Shown here: in pieces, positions 1 to 11,240 of the stretch
Numbering within the stretch: the first letter of the stretch is position 1
Layout: each line of letters begins with the position of its first letter
DNA from: Adenophora triphylla var. japonica
Taxonomy: Eukaryota; Streptophyta; Magnoliopsida; Asterales; Campanulaceae
Reading direction: 5' to 3'
DNA length: 64,000 bases
NCBI GenBank assembly: GCA_022495995.1
Contig: JAFEMH010001247.1
Coordinates: 1 to 64,000, forward strand
Notes under the pieces: generated by a model
Seen by the model: only the letters and a program-made list of their open reading frames with translations
Databases searched by the model: none
Told to the model about the DNA's origin: nothing
Position numbers and translations under genes: made by a program

Positions 1-628
1 TCTTTGCATCGTTCCTTCCATTAAAGGTTCATGATTTCTTTAGGAAAAGGATAACCTTGAACCCTATATCTCCGACTATCGCTTAAGAATGAGCATGAAG
101 CCTCTATACGAGCTCGACCGTCTTAAAGCGTAGGATTGATGGGCTAAGGACATTCCTTTTCCTAAAGAACCTCATCTTTGACCCAAAAGAGAGTCATTCT
201 CTTCGATCACGCAAGTCCCGAGGGTCCCGAGGTTTAAAATGCGATGATCAGTAAGTCATAAGATGAGGACGGGATCATAATCCCAAATACATACCCCAAG
301 GAATCCCTGAGCGACAACCAACAAAATGGTTTGTACGTCCGGAAGATAACTTGGGACATTCCCCCTTATTTTCAAACACATGCACACAAAGAAAGCACGC
401 AAGCAAACACGATTAATGAAATCTAGGGAGACTTGCTCCGGCAAGGCACTTTGGGTGAACGCCAAACGTTCTTCCCAAGGGGTAACTTAACCTCCGAACC
501 CATAAAACCTTTTTTTCAAAGTTTTGAGGTAATCAAAATGGCGTGGCGACTCCGTTTTTCAAATAACTCGGATGTCTTCAAACTCGCGTGAATTCCAATA
601 AACAAAAAATTTTGGGCACACATTCACA
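1..628 (+). repeat. 5' LTR of element A, 3' portion only
   Basis: Nearly collinear with 16264-16889. It ends in ...CACATTCACA directly before the primer binding site. Short open frames on the minus strand here and in the 3' LTR copy (256-465 and 16517-16726) are just LTR sequence. The U3 and promoter part lie left of the window. Confidence 0.9.
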
Positions 629-632
629 GCTT

Positions 633-650
633 TGGCGACTACTGGGGATC
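633..650 (+). other. Primer binding site of element A
   Basis: Begins TGG four bases after the LTR end (TGGCGACTACTGGGGAT). The element B counterpart reads TGGCGACTCCGCTGGGGA, so the A copy has lost bases in the middle. The motif is of the kind complementary to a tRNA 3' end. I recall Ogre/Tat elements using tRNA-Arg but cannot verify the isoacceptor here. Confidence 0.75.
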
Positions 651-2788
651 ATTTCCCAAAGGAGAAAAGCTTTATTTTCAAAACAAAAGTCGATACTTGG
701 TATATAGGTGGACCCCACTTACCCTTCCCGTATCGCTCTCCTAACCCGGGCTTGGGATAACAAGGTGGTTTAACAATCCCACGTACTCGCATCCCTTTTC
801 TGAAAAAATTTTGAAAAAAAAAAATACAAAAAGCTTTTCCCTTGAGCTGTTAGACTCCCATCGCCGATTTCATTAATCGTGCTTGCTTTCTTTTACCATG
901 CATTGCATCATTTGCATCTTGGAATCTCGTGCATACTTTGAACGGGAAACAACCCGAAAAAATAGCAAAGGAGTGGAACTCCGGAAAATTGATCCATGCA
1001 TGCACTTACTAATCCTCATAGGATTCTCGACCATACGACCTCGTTAGCGGCAATTCCACCAGGAAAAATCATGGTTAATCCCCGCAAATTCCCAGCAGCC
1101 TTGGGGGCTATGTGCCCATGACCGACTCTGGGCTCCCTTAAAATTTACGTGCTTATGTGTTGCATTTTCCCCGTCCCGAAAATCATTCCTTTAAAACACA
1201 TTTATGAAAATCTCGTTTTAACTCAAAAGGAACATTTTTAGAGACCGCACACTACGCGCACCCCGATATATCCTCGTACACTTTTGCACGCACGTCCTTC
1301 AAACCCGAGGGTGGTTCCAACAGTCACGGACAGCCTTACGATGCTCCTGGCGCGCACGGAATCATCCCAACCTCCCCATGGCAACAAATGGTCGACCAAT
1401 GCACACCGTGTCACACGTTTCAAAAACTCCGTGACTTTTGGTTGGTTTTTGGTCTAGTCCGTGTCATATAGCCCAGCTTGCATACCCACGTAAAGGTCAA
1501 GCCTTAGCTCATAACGGAAACCAAGATTTTCGCTCAAGCGAAATTCTCGCCGAAATTCCGACAAGGAAAATCGGTGGGATTCGACTCCGACATTGACTAT
1601 TGACCTTGACCCGCACGGAATGCGTAAGAGTCAAGACCAAGTCTTTGCCAAAATAAAAGATCTTTCGCTCAAGCGAAGCTCGCCAAAATTCCGACAAGGA
1701 AAAATTGGCAAGATCTTGACCAAAGATTGACTTCGATTCCGACTCAAGACCGCGTATGCAACGAAGTTCAATGTGACACCGTGTCATCCGCTTTGCCGCC
1801 CGACCCATGCCTATTATATTCTCGACATTACCGAAAGTCAAAAACCGTCATTCGCTCAAGCGAAACTCCGTCAAAGATCCGTCAAGCGCAGAGACGAGAC
1901 TTTCACTGTATTGCCTTGACTATAATCCGCACGCTCGTGCGTTGAAAGGTCCTATGACCCGCTAGACCCGATAGGAGCGTTTCTTACTCTGGCCGGGTGG
2001 GATCCGCGTGCCCTATAGACCCTCGCCCGGGCCGCTCCACCCCGGGAGGTCGAAATACGTGTGGAATACGAGGGGCTTATAGACGTAGTGACGAACCCAC
2101 TCGATCCAGATCTAGAGTAGTTGTGAAAAAGAAGGGCGTAACCCCTTTTCCAACCAAATAGATATTAATAAAAGACACTGTTTTAAGTAAACTTGAAGAT
2201 TCTAATTTGCATATTGCCCGAGCCTTCAAATTCTAAACACCTACCCCGAGTCTAAACCTTTCCTATCCCTTTCCCGCAGCCGAGAAAGAAGTGGGTGAGA
2301 ACACCGGGCCGCCGACTTGTTAGCGCAGTAATCCTCGTACAGCCGCCGTAATCCTCGCTCATCGCCCGTAGAGTCGAATGACCGATTTGGACAGAAACAA
2401 GGCTGGTTTGGGTAACCAGCATGACTAGGAAGAGGAGCTAACCTTAGCCCCGGAAAATAAGGGCCCATGAGGAACAAAGAAGCCACGCTCATCGAAGCGC
2501 TTCGTCAGTCATGGAGTTCAAATAGTGGTCGAGCCCAACGGTTCTGGTGATGATAGAAGATGAGCCTCCGTAAGGTTACCCATCTCAGCTCCATCCACCT
2601 ATAACCAATGCCCTCCTCCATCCTCATACGATCCCTTATCCAGATTACCCCTCTTCAGCCCTTTCCAACATCTCAAGCCATCAGATCCCAACACCCTCAC
2701 CTCCTCAAGCGAGACCTAGCTTTGTCCCCTACCAATGTAAAAGCAAACGCCGCCTATCCCTAAGCATGCAGCCTTCTCGCATTACCCC
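651..2788 (+). other. Untranslated leader and start of gag region of element A
   Basis: About 2.1 kb between the primer binding site and recognisable gag. It aligns by eye with 44215-45870 of element B. It holds three copies of a 14-bp palindrome (1529, 1664, 1851). Long leaders are common in Tat/Ogre elements. No convincing protein is seen; the short frames differ between A and B. From about 2490 the sequence becomes proline-rich coding-like and leads into gag. Confidence 0.6.
1529..1864. promoter_or_regulatory. Three spaced copies of palindrome TTCGCTCAAGCGAA in leader A
   Basis: Exact copies at 1529-1542, 1664-1677 and 1851-1864. Each is followed by a related stretch ending in GACAAGG or similar, so the unit is larger than the palindrome. 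TTCGCT pairs with AGCGAA around a CA/TG centre. Element B has the same set at 45078 (one mismatch), 45219 (exact) and about 45410 (degraded). Possible roles are RNA stem-loops for packaging or translation, or a DNA-binding site; none is shown. Confidence 0.6.
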
Positions 2789-4241
2789 ATGGGATTCACT
2801 CCCTCTCCTCGCATGGGCCATCCTGCATTCCCTAGGCCTCAAAATCACCTCAATGACCCTCTCAATTCATGTCCTCGCCACGCCAGATCTTCCACCTCCA
2901 ACTTTGCCCACGTGACCCCCGTGGAGGTTCCGTATCCTTTTTCCTACTTCGGAAATTATGAGCCTAATTCCTATGCCTCCGCCGCCTCACGGAACACGGA
3001 CCTCGGTCAAGTTTACACTTACTTCCCTCCAAAGATCCCCAAGCCTTGGTACTGCCTACCACCGTGCCACCCACTCCGTCCTTCCACCCAAGTCGATAAG
3101 CCTTCTCCTAATCGAGCAATCCTAAACCATCCCCCGACTCGACATGGCTTGGCTAAGGGAACAAGTTAGGTCCATGCAAGAGAAGTTTGGGGAAATAGAC
3201 ACCAAGAAGACAAAGATACTGTATCACCGATCCCAACAAAGTTGTCCCTCTCCCTCCAAAATTCCGAATGCCGAAATTGAAAAGTTCAACGGCACCGATT
3301 GTCCCCTGACTCACATTGAAAGCTACATTCTTGCCATGAGAGCCAAAGATTGTACACAAGAACAAATGGCCGATCATTTTCAGCTATCATTAAAAGGTTC
3401 ACTTCTTAGGTGGTTCCCGCATGTGAAACCAGAGGCCCGAGCTACTTGGGACCAGATCAAAGAAGCGTTCCTAGAAAAGTATAAAGCCAATTTGAATTGG
3501 GAAACCAGCCGGAATGACCTACAGGTACCCTACAACGTTCGATGAGCCAAGAAGTGAATTCTACAAGAGATGGAATTGGAAGCTCAAGAAATGATGACCC
3601 CACTCAATGAAGAGGAACAGATGGAGATCTTCCAATCTTGCCTCGAAACCTCAACTAAGAGTTCAAATTGGCAATTACTACTATCCCGACCTTCGGGCAA
3701 TGGTAAATGCCGCACCAAGTTTGAGAATGCCTTCAATATGGCCCCGCCACAGAATGTACTAGCCTTATCGCTACAAAGCACCGGTGTCAAATGCCCCAAA
3801 CTGGTCACCGTAAAAGGAAAAGAAGTGATTGGCGCCGTTAATTACATTCGTAATGAGAAAGCGATGCACGTAATGCCAAGCCGCCGCAAAGCCAAAGCTC
3901 CCTTTCTATACCGTCAAGATTTCGGAATGCCACTAGAAAAGGTCTTCGACGGTTTGGTAGCCCAAGGACTCATCGTACCTTTGGAAAACCTGAAACCCGT
4001 AAAACCCCAAAAGATCGTAATGGACGAGACCAAACACCGTCGCTTTCACAATTATCATGGCCATAACACTAATGATTGCACCTACCCGAAGCTCCCGATC
4101 TCTCGCCTAGTTGAAGAAGGCAAGTTAGAACCACCTCGGGTCCCAATGTGGTCAAGAATCCTCTTCCCCGCTAACAACCGAGTCAACATGATCGAGTTCA
4201 AGGAACAAATGGAAATGGTTTTGGAAATCCAATGGCCATAG
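2789..4241 (+). pseudogene. gag: gag of element A, frameshifted
   Basis: The capsid-type retrotransposon gag domain is clear at 3144-3545: residues such as KFNGTDCPLTHIESYILAM and the later WDQIKEAFLEKY block are characteristic. A proline-rich stretch (2789-3169) precedes it in another frame. After a stop at 3543-3545 the frame continues at 3570-4241 with the C-terminal part, including a decayed zinc-knuckle-like block (RRFHNYHGHNTNDCTYPK) in which the first two cysteines are not conserved. Gag builds the virus-like particle. At least two frame breaks make it non-functional as written. Element B has no counterpart: its gag is replaced by an unrelated segment. Confidence 0.8.
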
Positions 4242-5000
4242 ATATCCCGAAATTCAATGTTCCTTATGCCGAATTACAAGGGAAATGGAAAGATCTCGAT
4301 TAATGCCGCCGCCATGGAGGGACAAGCTTGGACCCATAGTCGGAACCGATTTCGTTAATGTTGTCGAGCTCGGCCTCTTTTCTACGACATCGAACCAAGA
4401 ACTATGGTCAAGATTACGTAAGAAAGGCTCACTTATGAAGACTGCGAGTTTGAAGTAAAACAAGCCATGTTAATGAAAGTCTCTCCGTAACCCTTCATTA
4501 CCCATGACGAGCATAATGTGTTTGTAATGGCTCTTACTACTCCAGAGGATCATTCCCAACCCCCGTTTGGGAAAAGGTAGAGAGAAGAGTGAACAAGCCG
4601 TAAGACTTTGGGATGAAGAGAGCCGTATCTCGTATGCCGAAAGCACAACCGGTCCTACCGCCCGGAGGTACAAATGGATGAAGTTAAGTTCGTAAAGGAG
4701 ATTCTCACAATCGCCCGAGTACTTCCTATGGAATTGGCATCGACAAAGGCAATAATGATCCGCAGAGTGCACAATCAAATGACAACGCCGACAAGACCGC
4801 TTACTCCCTGTGGCAACAAAGAAGAAGGAGCGAGATCCCTGGTCCAACCTCGTCAAGTCCCCTCGAGTCAATAAGTAGTGTAGGGTCCAGAGTCGTTGTT
4901 GTCTATTCGCCTTGAGTCAGAATCTTCGAATTCCTACCTCGTAGTCATCCGAAGGCCTCACGCCCGAGGATTATGAAAATGTAATCGATGTCATCTTTCC
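4242..5000 (+). other. Degenerate gag-pol junction of element A, protease expected
   Basis: By position this should hold the retropepsin, but I find no D-T/S-G motif in any frame and only short broken frames. From about 4831 the sequence matches element B from about 46735 (the 'gagatccc...gtccaacc' stretch). Either the protease is eroded or it was deleted. Confidence 0.4.
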
Positions 5001-8000
5001 CCTTATCTTGAATGAAATGACAAATCTTTCGATTATCCTCTTATTGCCAACTTAACAAATGATAAATTAACTCAAAACTTAACAACAAGCTTAATAATGA
5101 ATCATTTGAACAAGATGCAAACACACTAAACGAACAATACATTAAAGAAATCTTTAAGGTGTTTCGTAAAAGAGGAAAACCGGGCCCAAGCCGCCGAGGA
5201 GATTTTGATAAGTGTGAACTTGGGTACTATTGAGGAACCTAAAGAGACACAGATTGGAAGCTTCTTCCAGGGGGTTGAAAGGGACAAGATTGATTGAGCC
5301 GCTCGTAGAATACGTCGACGTGTTTGCATGGTCATACAAAGATATGCCTGGGCTAGACAAGCTCGATAGTAGAGCACGTAATCCCTCTAGCACCGTATGC
5401 TAAGCCGCAGCAAAAACCGAGAAAGATCAAGCCGGAATGGTCTCTACAGTCAAAGAAGAAATTGAGAAGCTACCGCGGGTAGGATTCATCGTAGTTATTG
5501 AATACCCGACATGGTTGTCCAACATCGTGACCGTAACCAAGGCCAATGGGAAGGTGCGCCGTCGTGTGGATTTCCGAGATCCGAACAAGGCGCCCCAAAG
5601 ACGACTACCCTCTCGCCAAACATAGACATCCCGGTGGACTCCATCGCCAACTACGAAGTCAAATCCTTCGTTGATGGTTTTGGTGCTACAACCGCATCAA
5701 GATGGCCGAGGAAGACCAAGAAAAGACAAACTCTTCACCACACCGGGGAACCTATCAAGATACAAGAATGCCATTCGGGCTCAAGAATGCCGGGGCTACT
5801 TACCAAAGGGCGCGACCGCACTTTTTCATGACATGATCCACAAGGAGATTGAGGTCTACGTAGACGACATGATAATCCACTCCAAAGGAGAAGGTGGGCA
5901 AAAGACTTTGCTGACCTACGAAAATTCTTTGAGAGGCCGAGACAAAGATTCCATGAGACTAAACCCCGCCAAATGCACCTTCGGAGTGACAAGGGGAAAA
6001 GTGCTCGGGTACATGGTCACTGAGCGAGGTATAGAAGTTGACCCCGAAAGATCAAAGCTATCATGGATATGAGGCCACCTCAAACCCGCATGTAAGTCAA
6101 AAGCTTCATGGGAAAATTGCAGCACATCACCGCTTTGTCAATCGCTGACCACTATGTGCGAGCCCATCTTCAAGCTCATGAAGAAGAATGTGGACACGTA
6201 ATGGACCGAAGAATGCCAAGACGCCTTGACCGCATCAAGGCATACTTAGTACATCCCCCGGTACTATGCTCCCCACATAGACGTAGTTTCTTCTCCGCTC
6301 TATCTAACCTGTCACTGTACACGGCAGCTTGGGGCTATGCTTGCTCAAGAGAAGAAAGACTCTCGTAGAAAATGCCATTTACTTTGTCACCGAAGCTACA
6401 AGTGGAGTGAGCTCAATTACTCAAGATGTGAAAAGACTTCGTGCAGATCGTCCGGGGTAGTCGGCAAGTCAAGCATTATATGCAAGCCCACCCCGTGAAC
6501 TTGGTCTCGAAAATGGACCCCATCAAGTACATCTTTGACAAGCCTTCCCTCTCGATGCGTCTAGCGAAGTGGTCCTTCTTCTTGGCGTAATACGACATCA
6601 ACTATGTGACCGTAAAGGCCATCAAGGGTCAAGCATTGTCGATCACCCGGCGAATTTCCCAAGAATGAAGACAGAGGGCCCGAACCCCAATTTCCGATGA
6701 AGGGATCTTTGCAGCTGAGCCCGAAAATAGATGGCAGCTTGTTCTTTGACTGAGCCGCTAACAAAAGAGGAAATGGTGTAGGAATGCTATTGGTCGATCC
6801 GAAAGATGAGCATACCCCCATAGCCCTCAAGTTGAACTTTCCTCGCCACGAACAATGCCGCCGAGTATGAAGCCCGCATTGCCGGTTTGGAGGCCGCCTT
6901 AGAAAGAAATGTCAAGGAGCTCGAAGTTTACGTGAGACTCACCCGATCATCAACCAAGTCTCCAACAAGTGGAAGACTCAGAGACCCTAATCTCGCAACG
7001 GTATCATGCCCATATGGAGGAGTTGGATCGGACAGCTCCGAGAAGTGACTTTCCACTACTTGCCGAGGGAAAAGAACAGATTCGCAGATGCCCTAGCTAC
7101 TCTAGCCTCATTGGTAGAGATCCCCGAGGGAAAAGCCATAAAGCCCTTCAGAGTGGGTAGAAGAGAAGCCCCAGCCTTTCTCTCGTTGTGAAGGCTGACC
7201 TGGGACCCGAGCCTATAAAGGAACCTTGGTACAATCGTATTTACCAATTCCTCAAAGACGGAGAGTCGCCTTTCAGAGACGAAGAAGGTAGACCGAAAGA
7301 AGGAGTCGTGAGCCAAGAGCTTACAAGCCCCGAAAAGGTTGGCTTCTCAGTACGTCATTCTAGGAGGCAACCTATACAAGAAGCGGTATCAAGGACCACT
7401 CCTCTTATGTGTCACTCAAGAAAGAGCCAGAGAGTTGATGACCGAAGTCCACAATGGTCCCCGCGGTCCTCACATGAATGCCAGAGCCCCGATGCAAGTG
7501 ATCCTCGTAATGGGTTACTACCGGATCTCCATGGAAACAGCACCGCGTTCAAGACGTCCGAACCTCGCGACAAATGCCGCCGGTTTGCCAACCTCAACCA
7601 TCTCCCACCTCATGACCTCGTACCGCATGACGACTCCTTGGCCGTTTGCAACTTGGGGCATTGACGTGATAGGGAAAATATCCCCTATAGAAGCAATGGG
7701 CACGAGTTCGTGTTTTGCAGCCATTGACTACTTCACCAAGCGGGTAGAGGCCAAGTCCTACAAGGTCCTCACTTCCGTAAAAGTGGCCCAGCTCATCAAA
7801 GAAAACATAATGTGCAGAGCATGGGGTGCCCAACGAGATCATTTCGAGTAATGGGTCACACTTCGAAGGAGACCGTGATAGACTGCCGTCGTAATTCGTA
7901 GTTACTCGCCACAAGTCGTCCCCGCATGCACCTCAAACCAATGGAGCCGTGGAAGCCGCTAATAAGACACTCGAGCGGATCATCCTAAGATGGCCACCCG

Positions 8001-8430
8001 TGGTCGTGATTGGCCCGAAAAGCCGCACCTAGCACTCGGGCTACGTAACGTCTCGTCGTAATGTACCCACAGAGAAACTCCTTTTGCCCTAACTTACGGG
8101 ATGGAAGCAAAGGTTACCAGCTGGAGTTGGAAATCCCGTCATTAAGGGTCCTCCTGGAAAACAAAGGTCAATGAAGTGGAATGGTTGCGCAGCCGGCATG
8201 ATGAGTTAGCCCCGCTGACGAGAGAAGGCTAAAAGCCATGGAACACACCCGAGCCTACCTGAGGCGAATGGCCGCAGCGTTTGATAAAAAGGTCAAGGCC
8301 GTAGACATCAAAGAGGGCGACTTAGTGCCGAAAGTAAAGCCCCTACCGCAGACAACCCCGGGAAAATGGGAACCCGTCCGGATCGGCCCCTTATGCGTGG
8401 TGCGTAAAATACCGTCAGAGGAGCAATGAA
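5001..8430 (+). pseudogene. pol: pol of element A: RT, RNase H, archaeal-type RNase H, integrase
   Basis: The polyprotein is broken over several frames. RT: the WLSNIVTVTKANGKV block near 5510 and the catalytic YVDD at 5857-5868 within EVYVDDMIIHSKG. The classical RNase H/connection region runs about 6100-6600. A second RNase H with GNGVGMLLVDPKDEHTP-like residues and the FHYLPREKNRFADALATL block lies about 6730-7190. Integrase runs about 7190-8430: the zinc-finger half (VHNGPRGPHMNAR) has lost the CxxC, while the catalytic core shows TWGIDVIGKI (first Asp). The C-terminal module has a PGKWEP...GP signature. The dual RNase H is the hallmark of the Tat lineage. Many indels coincide with CTG/CAG sites in element B. 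Confidence 0.85.
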
Positions 8431-8479
8431 GCTTGCGCACTTGGATGGCAATCCCTTTGCCCACCCAAGCCAATGGTGA

Positions 8480-8631
8480 TAAACTCCGAAGATACTATGT
8501 CCGATAAAAAAAAAAAAAAAAATAAATAAAAAAAAAAAAAGAAAAAAAGTGCAAAGAGTAATGCCCTAGGCCGAAGACCCCAAAAGGGCGGTCTAGGCAA
8601 AAGACATGGCCGCATATATAAAAAATATATA

Positions 8632-8662
<31 letters not shown>

Positions 8663-9015
8663 AGAAAAAAAAAAAGTGCAAAAGAGTAATGCCCACTAGG
8701 CCGAAAACCCCAAAAAGGGCGGTCTAGGCAAAAGACATGGCCGCACATAAAAATTATTAGTTCACCGTAATGAACTACGAAGACCTCGAGCCCCTTAGCC
8801 TTTCTTGTAAAAGGGGAACGTAGGCGTACCAAAATATATATGGTTCGGTCTAAACAATAAAAAGGACGATTAAGTTTCCATGAAATGTGTCCTAAACAAT
8901 AAAAAGGACAATCAAGCTTCCATGAAGTGCGTCCTAAAAATAGTAAAGGGTATTTCGCTTTTCATAAAACGGGTCCCAATCAATAAAGACATTTGAATTT
9001 CCATGAAATGTGTCT
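8480..9015. repeat. Post-pol tandem repeats and A-rich tracts of element A
   Basis: Two units of about 130 bp, each an A-rich tract followed by 'gtgcaaagagtaatgcc...gggcggtctaggcaaaa' (about 8500-8630 and 8631-8760). A hairpin motif follows at 8772-8825, then three units of about 60 bp built on 'cctaaacaataaaaaggac' with 'tttccatgaaatgtgtc'. The Lys- and Phe-rich open frames over the A tracts are artefacts. Element B has the same organisation at 50395-50825. Confidence 0.75.
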
Positions 9016-9190
9016 TGATTAATTTCTAAAATAATATGCCTTGTTCATTACAAGTTAAAAACTTCTTGATGAGTTCAAGCACGGCCTACCTCTTAACTCG
9101 CTTAACTCCGCTAAAAAGATCTAAAATACAACAAAATGCCTAAATAAACTAATGTGTTTGCAAATGGCAATAAGAGGATCTTGAGAAAAG
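9016..9190. other. Spacer between post-pol repeats and antisense gene
   Basis: AT-rich, conserved in outline with 50830-50990 of element B. No gene seen. Confidence 0.4.
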
Positions 9191-10770
9191 ACTTGTCCGT
9201 CATTCGCCGAGTCTTCTTCAGCCTTCTTCCCTTTTCCTACCTCGTCGAGTCTTCTTCCTTTTCTTCTCAATAATGTCGGTATCCCTCATCCCGACCTCTC
9301 GGTATCCTCACCGGAGCCTCTACCAACCCCGTGTCAATGAGCGCTCTCTATACGAGCACGAGTCCGCACCTCCTCCCTCCGAGCCTCGGGCCAAAGGAGC
9401 GACCTCCTGACAATCTCTTGTACCGAGCCTCCATATCCCCGACCAAGTCACCTCGATTGGTTATGGCAACTCGCCTTAGCCTCGCCTCCTCGTAGTCCTA
9501 CTCGAGTCACAGCCGCCTCCCAATAAAGCTCGACGTCTATCCTCCAAGATAGCCCGAGTCGCTCCCATCTCCCTCTCGTACTCACCCAAGTAGACAAAGG
9601 GTCAAGATGGTGCTCTTCCCGCTCCCCGAAGATAGCCCCGTGGGAAAGCAAGATGTGTCCAAGCCCTCGAGAAGAAAGAGAAGCCGGGCCGGATCTCTCA
9701 TGTCCAATGACACCACCTCCATGGTCCGGATGTCCTCCCAATCACTCAATGGCTCCCGTAAAGCCCCAAACCGCCCGGATACCAAGCAGGTATGTAGAAG
9801 GACGACCAAAGAACTCGGAACCCTCACAAAGATAAGACTCCCGAAATATCCTCCCCGGGTCCGCAACCTCCAATGTGGTATCCACCAACGGATGTCCGAA
9901 GTGGATAGCCTAGCCATCATCGCCTCCCAGCCTACCCCGTTCCGCCGCCAGGTGCACCTCTCCGAGAAATCACCCAAGGGCACCGAGTCGGCAAAGCCCC
10001 GTGCAAAGCCCCGAGCCTCTCCCCGCAGCCACAAAGTCAACATAGCCGGACTCCCTGACCTCATGAAACGGTCTCCCGAGCCATCCTATCAATCCCATGA
10101 AATGTCTCTCCCAAAACCACGGACAATATCCTTCCCACTCGCAGCCTCGACCATGTCCAAGAGACCACTATGACGCATCCCCACGGACTCAAGAAATAAC
10201 AAAATAGAGAATACGCAGAGAATGAAAGCATCCATAGCCACCGTGGTCGCAGCCATATCTGGAGACCCAAACCTCGCCCGGATATCGAAAGGTCAATCCT
10301 ATCCGGGCTACCATCATCCTCTCACTCTCTCCCAAAGGAATCTCGGCAGAAAGATGCAAGCTTTACCGTCACCGGCACGTCTCCGATCAGCGGAATAGAT
10401 ATAGCCTCGCCTGACCCCCAATCAAGGCTCAAGTCTTCGTGCGTTGGAACAATTTCGTTGTAAGAGAAACAAGAAACATGTCTCCTGACGTCCTGTAACT
10501 TTGCCGCGGCTCTCAACAGTCCCAATCGGGCGGGAGATCCTCAAATGCCATAAAGACTTGATCTTGAAGGAAGAATCAAGCAGCCCTTGTGATTTTGGAA
10601 GTTATATCTCGCCCAAGATTGAAGACCGGATAGAAAATGGTCTCGCTTTCCCTTTGCAATCTAACGGGATTCTCCATCGCAAAATGATCAAAGATGGTGC
10701 TTTTAGGTCCAAAATATGCTCTGGGAACAATTGGGACAAGTCTAGAGTGAAAATGAAATGAAATGGCCAA
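9191..10770 (-). pseudogene. Antisense DUF7745-like gene of element A, frameshifted
   Basis: On the strand opposite gag-pol. Reading from about 10770 (MAISFHFHSRL...) there is a stretch around 10520-10400 with the RHVSCFSYNEIVPTHEDL block, resembling the plant DUF7745 family signature (W-D followed by F-x-F-N and PT-x-E-E). The C-terminal end near 9190-9300 is basic and low complexity in the element B copy. The gene is spread over several frames. DUF7745 proteins are abundant in plant genomes, often linked to retroelements, and have no known biochemical role. Family assignment is by remembered consensus. The element B copy (50991-52578) is better preserved. Confidence 0.55.
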
Positions 10771-11240
10771 GCCTTGCTTTTATTCGTAAAATAACCAGCT
10801 CGTAGTAACCGTAGCCGCACGGCTACATTTGCCCTCAAGGCCATGCCGCACGGCTACATTAGCCCTCTCGTTAGAAATTCTGCAAAGAACCAAAGTTGCC
10901 GCCTAAGCGGAGTTTTCACCCCACTTTTTCAACCAAAACCCGTGCAAAAACATATCCAAGCCATTCAAGCATTTATACACCATTATAAATCATTTTGGCC
11001 CAGCTTTCAGCCCCAATTCCAAGCAAAAAGTCGCCCCAAGGCTCGATAATATGCAAATTGAAAAAGCATGAATTAGAAAAGCAAATTAAAACATAAATAC
11101 AATGTTTTTGCCCCATCGGCGCCCAAATAAAGCAAAAAATAAACAAGTTGTGCGTAAAAATTGTAAATTGTTTGTTTTTGTTCCAAGTCTATTCTAGAGA
11201 CCTCCTAGGCCTCCGATTCTTCTTCATCTTCATCGCTACT
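10771..11240. other. Spacer between the two antisense genes of element A
   Basis: AT-rich at its end and containing two 'gccgcacggct(a/t)cat' repeats (about 10815 and 10848) like those near the LTR promoter (about 15515 and 15550). It would hold the promoter of the DUF7745-like gene and the end of the PMD gene. No open frame is convincing. Confidence 0.4.

Noticed and set aside
8415..8832. Phe-rich membrane-like frames on the minus strand
   Set aside because: Produced by A-rich tracts between post-pol repeats.
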